Shown in pieces: positions 14,720 to 20,722 of a stretch of DNA of 20,722 nt. The translations under genes and the position numbers were made by a program. The notes under the pieces are model-generated. The model ran no database searches. It saw only the letters and a program-made list of their open reading frames with translations, and had not been told where the DNA came from. The DNA comes from UBA7803 sp047920935 (GTDB lineage: Bacteria > Pseudomonadota > Gammaproteobacteria > Pseudomonadales > Azotimanducaceae), in the NCBI GenBank assembly GCA_047920935.1, contig JBLRXD010000047.1, positions 1 to 20,722 of the forward strand, read 5' to 3'. Within the stretch, counting starts at the first letter, position 1. Every line of letters begins with the position of its first letter.

Positions 14720-15805
14720 ATGAGCGCAGCGGCAGCGATACCAACCCCCCAGGACATCACCGCCGGTTGGCTGACAGAGCGGCTCCGCGAGGGCGGCCAT
14801 GCCGATGCCGACGTGCGGGCGTTCACGGCTCAGCGCATCGGTACCGGCCAGATTGGCATGTGCATCCGCTACGAGCTGGATCTCCCGGCGACTGATACCA
14901 CCACGCCGCGCTCGCTGGTTGGCAAGTTTCCGTCGGACGACCCCGTCAGCCGCGCCACCGGCGTGCAGTTGCGCAACTACCTCAAGGAAGTGCGCTTCTA
15001 TCGCGAGCTGAAGGCTCGGGTGGGGATTTCCACGCCCCGTTGCTACTACGCCGCCATCGTCGACGAAGGCCCGGAGTTCCTGGTGCTGCTCGAGGATCTG
15101 CGCCCGGCGGTGCAGGGCGATCAGCTGCAAGGGTGCGATGCGGCGGTAGCGGAGGCGGCAGTGCTGGAGCTGGTAGGCCTGCACGGCGCGAGCTGGAACG
15201 ACCAGAGCCTGCGCGGCGTCGACTGGCTCGGCGAGCCCAGCAAGGAGTCGCGGGAGATGCTGCTGTCCCTCTACCAGACCTTGTTGCCCGGCTTTCTCGA
15301 CCGCTACGGCGCACGCCTGGAAGCAGACGAGGCGGACATCATTGCGCGGGTAGCGCAGGCCCCCCAAGGGCCCTTGTTCGCCAGCCTGCAAACGCCCTAT
15401 TCGCTGGTACACGTCGACTACCGCCTCGACAACCTGCTCATCGACAACCGCGTGCGGCCGCCGAAGATCGCGGTGGTGGATTGGCAGAGCATCACCCTCG
15501 GCAGCCCGATGAGCGACGTCGCCTACTTTCTCGGCGCCGGGCTGCTCCCGGAGCACCGCCGCCCGGTGGAGGAGGGCATCGTGCGGGCTTATCACCGCGC
15601 GCTCGGCGAGTGTGGCGTCAGTGATTACCCCTGGGAGCGTTGCTGGAACGATTACCGTCGTGGCAGCTTTGCCGGCTTCGGGGTGACCGTCATCGCCTCG
15701 ATGCTGGTGCAGCAGACGCCGCGGGGCGACGAGATGTTCGTCGCCATGGCGCGCCGTCACAGCCGTCATGCGCTGGACCACCACGCTGGTGAGTTCCTTG
15801 GCTGA
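14720..15805 (+). CDS. Ecdysteroid-kinase-like / APH-fold phosphotransferase
   Basis: 361 residues, a protein-kinase-like fold. Nucleotide loop GTGQIG is at 41-46, the lysine strand SLVGKF at about 65-70, and a hinge near LVLLEDL (121-127). The catalytic Brenner motif HVDYRLDNLL is at 231-240 (His231, Asp233, Asn238), and the metal-binding Asp254 is in VVDWQ. The hinge and long insert resemble the EcKinase/CHK-like branch of aminoglycoside/choline kinases. These kinases phosphorylate hydroxyl groups of small molecules, such as ecdysteroids in insects; bacterial members are mostly uncharacterised and common near catabolic genes. The ATG at 14720 has a weak GAGG upstream. Its 3' end overlaps the MFS gene by up to 38 bp. 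It might modify a sterol, terpenoid or antibiotic-like substrate, which is speculation. Confidence 0.85.
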   Translation: MSAAAAIPTPQDITAGWLTERLREGGHADADVRAFTAQRIGTGQIGMCIRYELDLPATDTTTPRSLVGKFPSDDPVSRATGVQLRNYLKEVRFYRELKARVGISTPRCYYAAIVDEGPEFLVLLEDLRPAVQGDQLQGCDAAVAEAAVLELVGLHGASWNDQSLRGVDWLGEPSKESREMLLSLYQTLLPGFLDRYGARLEADEADIIARVAQAPQGPLFASLQTPYSLVHVDYRLDNLLIDNRVRPPKIAVVDWQSITLGSPMSDVAYFLGAGLLPEHRRPVEEGIVRAYHRALGECGVSDYPWERCWNDYRRGSFAGFGVTVIASMLVQQTPRGDEMFVAMARRHSRHALDHHAGEFLG

Positions 15806-17114
15806 GCCCGACGCCGGGCGGCTGCAGCTGGTCTCCGAGCGGCTCTACGCCGCGCTCTACGAGGACGAGGATGCCCGGGTGTGCACGGACATCTCCGATG
15901 CGGCCTGCAATGCCGTGCCGGAGAACTTCGTCCTCAACACGATCGCTCAGGCAGCGACCAAGCTGGGCGATGCGCTGATCAATCCGAAGACCACGCTGCC
16001 GTGGCTGCTCACTGCGCTGCAGGCGCCCGGCTGGATCGCCGGGCTGTTGGTGCCGATTCGCGAGTCCGGCTCGATGCTGCCGCAGCTGGGCATTGCCGCC
16101 TGGATGCGCACGCTGCCACTGCGTAAATGGAGCTACGTGGCGGGTGCGGTTGCGCAGGGGATGGCCGTGCTCGGGCTGGCGCTGACCGCGCTGTTGCTCA
16201 GTGGCGAGGCCGCGGGGATCGCGGTGCTGGCGCTGGTGGTGGCCTTCAGCCTGGCCCGCGGGTTCTGCTCCGTGGCGTCGAAAGACGTGCTCGGTAAGAC
16301 GGTGCCGAAAACCCGCCGCGGGCGTGTCACCGGGTTTGCCGCCAGTGCGGCGGGGCTGGGGACTCTGCTGTTCGCGTTCATTCTCTGGCAGACGCCGGAG
16401 GATGGCGATCGCCCTTACGTTGCGCTGTTCGTCGCGGCGGGGTTGCTGTGGTTCGTGGCGGCGGCCATTTACGCGCTGATTCGCGAGGAACCGGGGGCCA
16501 CCGATGGCGACGGCAACGGCCTCTCGAAAGCTTTCGCCAGCTTGTCACTGCTGCGCGACGATGGCGATTTCCGGCGCTTTCTCGTGACCCGCGGGCTGCT
16601 GGTGGGGAGCGCTCTGGCTGCGCCGTTCCTGGTGGTGCTAGCCAATCAGCGGGCGGACACCAGCCTTGCCTACTTTCTGTTGGCGCAGGGCGCGGCAGCA
16701 CTTTGCAGTGGCCCCTTCTGGGGCGCGCTGGCCGACCGGTCGAGCCGTCGCGTGCTGCTCATGACCGGCCTGGGCTCCGGCCTGCTGGGTACCACCGTGT
16801 TTCTGGTGGACGGCCTGGCACCGGGCCTGGCTGCCACTGCTTGGTTTCTGCCGGGGGCATTCTTCGTGCTCTCGGTGCTGCACGACGGCGTTCGCCTGGG
16901 CCGCAAGACCTACGTGGTGGATCTCGCAGGCGGCAACCGACGCACCGATTATGTTGCCGTAGGCAACACCCTCATCGGCGTGTTCCTGCTGATTGCCGGA
17001 GGTATCACCGCAATGGTGCAGTTGATCTCTACCGCAGCCGCCATCCTGGTGTTGTCACTGGCAGCCTTCGCTGCCGCCTGGCTGGCCCGCAGCCTGCCGG
17101 AGGTGCAGTCGTAG
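15768..17114 (+). CDS. MFS transporter overlapping the kinase gene
   Basis: 448 residues from the ATG at 15768; a GTG at 15789 (441 residues) is a credible alternative with a 17-bp rather than 38-bp overlap with the kinase. There is a soluble N-terminal stretch of about 70 residues before the first hydrophobic segment, with DEDARVCTDISDAACNAVPENF, which is unusual for a carrier. The membrane part shows SGSMLPQLGIAAWMRTLPLRKW, GRVTGFAASAAGLGTLLFAF after TRRG, and the second-half loop GALADRSSRRVLLMTGLGS, consistent with a divergent MFS group. The overlap implies translational coupling with the kinase, so kinase and carrier probably share a substrate or handle its uptake or export. Substrate unknown. 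Confidence 0.85.
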   Translation: MRWTTTLVSSLAEPDAGRLQLVSERLYAALYEDEDARVCTDISDAACNAVPENFVLNTIAQAATKLGDALINPKTTLPWLLTALQAPGWIAGLLVPIRESGSMLPQLGIAAWMRTLPLRKWSYVAGAVAQGMAVLGLALTALLLSGEAAGIAVLALVVAFSLARGFCSVASKDVLGKTVPKTRRGRVTGFAASAAGLGTLLFAFILWQTPEDGDRPYVALFVAAGLLWFVAAAIYALIREEPGATDGDGNGLSKAFASLSLLRDDGDFRRFLVTRGLLVGSALAAPFLVVLANQRADTSLAYFLLAQGAAALCSGPFWGALADRSSRRVLLMTGLGSGLLGTTVFLVDGLAPGLAATAWFLPGAFFVLSVLHDGVRLGRKTYVVDLAGGNRRTDYVAVGNTLIGVFLLIAGGITAMVQLISTAAAILVLSLAAFAAAWLARSLPEVQS

Positions 17115-17121
17115 CGGCGGA

Positions 17122-17391
17122 TCAGGCTTTGGCGTCGTGCTCGGTGTCGGTTTCTCCCAACTGCAGCAGCGCCTGCTCGACCGCCTGCAACCGGCTGCCG
17201 ACTCCGCTCGCGCCGCGCATGTTTTCTTCTTCGGCCACCTGCAGCTGGCGCAGTTCGTTGGCCCAATTGCGCAGCACCTCGATCTTGTCGGTATGGGAAA
17301 GATCGCCGGCTTTGAGCACCTCGGCGGGCTCGCTGAAGTGGCGGCTGGGGTTGGATTTCCGTTCGGCGATGGTAGGTATTGCTGTATCCAT
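17122..17391 (-). CDS. Conserved small soluble protein of unknown function
   Basis: 89 residues from the ATG at 17391. The sequence is hydrophilic and mostly helical: a short N-terminus, then RHFSEPAEVLKAGDLSHTDKIEVLRNWANELRQL, then AEEENM and a C-terminal helix SRLQAVEQALLQLGE ending in an acidic tail. The order 'Pro-x-Glu-Val-Leu ... Lys-Ile-x-x-Leu-x-x-Trp ... Glu-Glu-Asn-Met ... helix' matches a widely spread proteobacterial hypothetical family that I recognise by pattern but cannot name. No ribosome site stands out at the start; a longer frame to 17490 has no coding character. It is convergent with the MFS gene (7-bp gap) and divergent from recQ. Confidence 0.7.
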   Translation of the reverse strand: MDTAIPTIAERKSNPSRHFSEPAEVLKAGDLSHTDKIEVLRNWANELRQLQVAEEENMRGASGVGSRLQAVEQALLQLGETDTEHDAKA

Positions 17392-17518
17392 GGCGGCAGC
17401 ATGCCAGCATCCGCCTGCGTCCGCAAAATTCAGCAAATAGCTTGCCGTGGCGTGCGCGGGGTACCCGCCGCCCCCGGCACTCTGGCACACTGCGCCGTTC
17501 CTCCCCGAGCCTGCTGCG

Positions 17519-19384
17519 ATGAAACGATCGGCCCACGAGTTATTGCGCGAGATTTACGGCTACGACGCCTTCCGCGGTCAGCAGCAAGAGATCGTCGCCG
17601 CGGTGTGCGCCGGCAGGGACTGTCTGGTGCTGATGCCCACCGGTGGCGGCAAGTCGCTGTGCTATCAGCTGCCGGCGCTGCTGCAGGAGGGCCTTGGGAT
17701 CGTGGTGTCGCCGCTGATCGCGTTGATGCAGGATCAGGTCAGCGCGCTGCGCCAGTTGGGGGTTGCCGCCGGTTTCCTGAATTCGACCCAGGGGCCGAGC
17801 GAGCGCGCCGAGGTCCGCCGGCAGATCCACACGGGCGAACTGCAACTGCTCTACGTGGCGCCGGAGCGGATACTCCAGGAGGACACTCTGGCGTTCCTCG
17901 CCAACTACCCGGTCAGCGTCATCGCCATCGACGAGGCCCATTGCGTGTCGTCCTGGGGGCACGATTTCCGGCAGGACTACCTGGCGCTGAACCGGCTCAA
18001 ACACACCTTTCCCGGGGTGCCGCGCATGGCGCTGACGGCGACCGCCGATCCGCGTACCCGCGAGGACATCGTGGCGCGCCTGGAGCTGGACGCGCCGCTG
18101 CGCTTCGTCGATGGGTTCGACCGGCCCAACATCCGTTACCGCGTGGCCATCAAGACCGATCCGAAGCGGCAGCTGCGCGAGTTTCTCGAATCGCGGCGGG
18201 GTGAGTCGGGCATCGTTTACTGCCTGTCGCGGCGCAGCGTCGACGCCACCGCAAGCGCGCTGGCCGAGCGTGGCTTCACGGCGTTGCCGTATCACGCCGG
18301 GCTGCCGGCCGAGGTGCGGGCCGAGCATCAGGGCCGGTTCCTGCGGGAGGACGCGGTGGTGATGGTGGCCACGATCGCCTTCGGCATGGGCATCGACAAA
18401 CCCGACGTGCGTTTCGTCGCCCACATGGATCTGCCGAAAAGCGTCGAAGCCTACTATCAGGAAACCGGGCGCGCCGGTCGTGACGGCCGCCCAGCCGATG
18501 CGTGGATGATCTATGGGCTGCAGGATGTGGTGCGGCTGTCGCAGATGGTAGGTCAATCCCAGGCGGAGGAAATGCACAAGCGCACCGAGCAGGAGAAGCT
18601 TTACGCGCTGCTGGGTTGGTGCGAGATCACCCGCTGCCGCCGGGCGGCGCTGCTCGGCTATTTCGGCGAGGAGGCGCCCGCGGCCTGCGGCAACTGCGAC
18701 ATCTGCCTGGAGCCACCGGCCACCTGGGACGGTACCGAGCGCGCGCAGATGCTGCTGTCCTGCGTTTACCGCACCGGCCAGCGCTTCGGTGCCGGTCATG
18801 TGATCGACGTGCTGCGCGGCGCAGAGACCGACAAGCTGCGCCAGCACGGGCACGAGCGCTTGAGCACGTTCGGCATCGGTAGCGGTCTCAGCGTCGCTGG
18901 CTGGCGCTCGGTGGTCCGTCAGCTCATCGTCCAGGGCTACCTGATCGCCGACCCCGAGCGCTACGGCGCGCTGCGCCTCACCGGCGACAGCCGCGCGCTG
19001 CTGCGCGGCGAGGTGACCCTGAGATTGCGCGAAGAGCCGCAGTTGCCGCTCGGGCGCAAGCGCCCGGCGACGGGTGAGGGGAAGGGTGCCACGGAACCGC
19101 GCGTGGCGAAGGCGGCCGTTGCCGTAGCCCCCGCCGATGAGCCGCTGTGGGACGCGTTGCGGGCGCGCCGCAAGGCGCTGGCGGACGAGCAGGGGGTGCC
19201 GCCCTATGTGATCTTTCATGACGCCACGCTGCGCGAAATGGTGCAGCTGCGGCCCACCTCGGCGGACCGCCTGCTGGCGATCACCGGTGTGGGTGCGGCC
19301 AAGCTGGAACGCTACGGCGCCTTCTTCCTCGAGGTGATTCGCCAGCACGGCAGCGCTGACTCGGTGCCGGGAGAGTTGGCGTGA
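17519..19384 (+). CDS. recQ: ATP-dependent DNA helicase RecQ
   Basis: 621 residues, close to E. coli RecQ (about 609). Motif 0 FRGQQQEIV is near 18-26, Walker A TGGGKS at 41-46, DEAH at 138-141 followed by the aromatic-rich CVSSWGHDFR loop, SAT-like motif ALTATAD at about 171-177, and motif VI QETGRAGRDG at 314-323. The zinc site has Cys373, Cys390, Cys393 and Cys396, followed by the RQC winged helix. An HRDC domain lies at about 545-615 (DEPLWDALRARRKALADEQG ... LLAITGVGAAKLERYG) after a basic/Ala-rich linker. It is a 3'-5' helicase for recombination and fork repair, cytoplasmic. The ATG at 17519 aligns with the family start. Its stop overlaps the downstream GTG as GTGA, coupling it to the ABC-F gene. 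Confidence 0.97.
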   Translation: MKRSAHELLREIYGYDAFRGQQQEIVAAVCAGRDCLVLMPTGGGKSLCYQLPALLQEGLGIVVSPLIALMQDQVSALRQLGVAAGFLNSTQGPSERAEVRRQIHTGELQLLYVAPERILQEDTLAFLANYPVSVIAIDEAHCVSSWGHDFRQDYLALNRLKHTFPGVPRMALTATADPRTREDIVARLELDAPLRFVDGFDRPNIRYRVAIKTDPKRQLREFLESRRGESGIVYCLSRRSVDATASALAERGFTALPYHAGLPAEVRAEHQGRFLREDAVVMVATIAFGMGIDKPDVRFVAHMDLPKSVEAYYQETGRAGRDGRPADAWMIYGLQDVVRLSQMVGQSQAEEMHKRTEQEKLYALLGWCEITRCRRAALLGYFGEEAPAACGNCDICLEPPATWDGTERAQMLLSCVYRTGQRFGAGHVIDVLRGAETDKLRQHGHERLSTFGIGSGLSVAGWRSVVRQLIVQGYLIADPERYGALRLTGDSRALLRGEVTLRLREEPQLPLGRKRPATGEGKGATEPRVAKAAVAVAPADEPLWDALRARRKALADEQGVPPYVIFHDATLREMVQLRPTSADRLLAITGVGAAKLERYGAFFLEVIRQHGSADSVPGELA

Positions 19385-20722
19385 GCGTGCTGCGCCTGAC
19401 GGGCGCGCATCTGGCGTTCGGCCATCGCGCGCTGCTCGAGGGTGCCGATCTCGAGCTCGAGCGGGGCGATCGGGTCGCGCTCATTGGCCGCAACGGCACC
19501 GGCAAGTCGACCCTGCTGGGCATTCTCGGCGGAGCCATCGAGCCCGACTCGGGCTCGCTGTGGGTGGCTGACGGCCTGCGTATCGGTTATCTGCCCCAGG
19601 AGGTGCCCCATGGCGCCGAGGCCACCGTCTACGAAACCGCGGCGGAGGGTCTGGGTGGGCTCGGCGCCGCGTTGGCCGAATTCCATCGCTTGAGCAGCGA
19701 AGGGGCCGGTGATGCCGCCGCGCTGGAACGCCTCGGGACGCTGCAGGGGCAGATCGAGCGCGAAGGCGGGTGGAATGCCTCGCACCGGGTCGAGGCCATG
19801 CTGTCGCGGCTGGGGCTGCCGGCAGACAAGCCCATGCACGAGTGCTCGGGCGGCATGCGCCGGCTCGCGCTGCTGGCTCGTGCCTGGGTGGCGCAGCCCG
19901 ACATCCTGCTGCTCGACGAACCCACCAATCACCTGGATATCGACGCCATCGCCCAGTTGGAGGAGTTGCTGCTGGCGTTCACCGGCGCGGTGGTGCTGGT
20001 GTCCCACGACCGCGCGCTGATGCGGCGTGTGGCCACCCGCATCGCCGAACTCGATCGCGGCCGGCTGCGGCTGTTCCCGGGTAACTACGCCGATTACCTG
20101 GAGCGGCGCGCGGCGCTGCTCGACGCGGAGGAGCGTGCGGACGCGCTGTTCGACAAGAACCTGGCCGAGGAGGAGCGCTGGGTACGGCAGGGCATCAAGG
20201 CCCGCCGCACCCGCAATGAAGGCCGCGTGCGGCGCCTGGAGCAGATGCGCCGGGAACGGGCCGAACGGGTGGCGCTGCAGGGCCAGGTGTCGCTGCGGCT
20301 CGATCGCGGCGCGACGTCGGGGGCGATCGTAGCCGAGTTGCAGGACGTCTGGTTCAGCTATCAGGAACCCATCATCCGCGACTTTTCGACCACCGTAATG
20401 CGCGGCGATCGCATCGGCATCATCGGCCCCAACGGCTGCGGCAAGAGCACCCTGCTGCGGTTGATGCTGGGCCAGCTCGAGCCCGACCAGGGCTCCGTTA
20501 CCCTGGGAACGCAGCTGCAGATTGCCTACTTCGATCAGCAGCGCGCCACCCTGGAGCTGGAGCGCAGCGTTCGTGACAACGTCGCCGACGGCGCCGAATT
20601 CGTCGAGATCCAGGGTCGGCGGCGCCACGTGGTGGGCTATCTGGCCGAATTTCTGTTCGATCCCGCCCGGGTCAATTCGCCGGTCAAGAGCCTCTCGGGC
20701 GGCGAGCGCAACCGGCTGCTGC
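19381..20722 (+). CDS. uup: ABC-F family ATPase, Uup-like, 3' end outside the window
   Basis: 447 residues are visible from the GTG at 19381, which overlaps the recQ stop. There are two nucleotide-binding domains and no membrane segments, as in ABC-F proteins. The first has Walker A GRNGTGKST (36-44) and Walker B ILLLDEPTNHLD. The charged linker between domains is about 245-300, rich in Arg and Glu. The second has Walker A GPNGCGKST (349-357) and signature LSGGERNR at the right edge. The DEPTNHLDIDAIAQLEELL and FPGNYADYLERR segments point to Uup rather than EttA. The first signature is CSGGM (155-159) where LSGG is usual. Uup binds branched DNA and ribosomes in E. coli and affects precise transposon excision. 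Linkage to recQ suits a DNA-repair role. The C-terminal coiled coil expected for Uup is not visible. Confidence 0.9.
   Translation, partial: MSVLRLTGAHLAFGHRALLEGADLELERGDRVALIGRNGTGKSTLLGILGGAIEPDSGSLWVADGLRIGYLPQEVPHGAEATVYETAAEGLGGLGAALAEFHRLSSEGAGDAAALERLGTLQGQIEREGGWNASHRVEAMLSRLGLPADKPMHECSGGMRRLALLARAWVAQPDILLLDEPTNHLDIDAIAQLEELLLAFTGAVVLVSHDRALMRRVATRIAELDRGRLRLFPGNYADYLERRAALLDAEERADALFDKNLAEEERWVRQGIKARRTRNEGRVRRLEQMRRERAERVALQGQVSLRLDRGATSGAIVAELQDVWFSYQEPIIRDFSTTVMRGDRIGIIGPNGCGKSTLLRLMLGQLEPDQGSVTLGTQLQIAYFDQQRATLELERSVRDNVADGAEFVEIQGRRRHVVGYLAEFLFDPARVNSPVKSLSGGERNRLL

Noticed and set aside
17540..19348. A 602-codon minus-strand open frame opposite recQ
   Set aside because: It mirrors the RecQ codon pattern, has no domain features and no start context; recQ on the plus strand is certain.
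19312..20628. A 438-codon minus-strand open frame opposite the ABC-F gene
   Set aside because: Antisense shadow; the plus-strand frame has two full Walker A motifs and continues past the window edge.

Overview
The window reads as chromosomal DNA of a high-GC, Gram-negative proteobacterium, probably a gammaproteobacterium. Base composition looks like roughly two thirds G+C. Genes are dense on both strands, with short gaps and stop/start overlaps. Protein types (HdeD, YihY/BrkB, RecQ with a zinc site and HRDC domain, Uup-type ABC-F) fit this group. Species cannot be named from sequence alone. I see no rRNA, tRNA, CRISPR array, transposase, integrase or phage gene, and no gene-free stretch over 300 bases.

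Layout. 1-451 (-): 5' part of an HdeD-like membrane protein, divergent from 620-1171, an exported YbjN-like protein. Next is an MFS carrier (1212-2495, +). Facing it is a minus-strand pair, an NAD-type SDR dehydrogenase (4145-5020) and a GH13 alpha-glucosidase (2523-4148), joined by an ATGA overlap. The GH13 carries a perfect 27-bp tandem repeat near its N-terminus. Divergent from the SDR is a MerR-HTH/TPR regulator (5153-5983) with a near-leaderless promoter. A Baeyer-Villiger type flavin monooxygenase (6010-7671, -) follows, with a promoter whose spacer is almost entirely an inverted repeat. A baeRF-type release-factor-like protein (7861-8988, -) is divergent from a two-gene unit: a cyclopropane-synthase-like methyltransferase (9134-10420) and a geranylgeranyl-reductase-like flavoprotein (10420-11391), joined by TAATG. 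Then come a BrkB-family membrane protein with a winged-helix-like tail (11357-12829, -), a PGPGW-type small membrane protein (12928-13368, +) and a CaiB/BaiF CoA-transferase (13401-14618, -). The CoA-transferase is divergent from an ecdysteroid-kinase-like phosphotransferase (14720-15805) that overlaps an MFS carrier (15768-17114). The right end holds a conserved small protein (17122-17391, -), recQ (17519-19384) and an overlapping uup-like gene cut by the window edge.

How the genes may work together. Two themes stand out. One is catabolism of exogenous lipophilic compounds: SDR, Baeyer-Villiger enzyme, CoA-transferase, kinase and two MFS carriers in several transcription units, each with its own candidate operator. 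The other is membrane-lipid modification by the tightly coupled methyltransferase/flavoprotein pair. That pair is the best candidate for a little-described system: lipid methylation followed by redox conversion of the product. The right end is DNA housekeeping. All functional statements are homology readings by eye; substrates are not determinable here.
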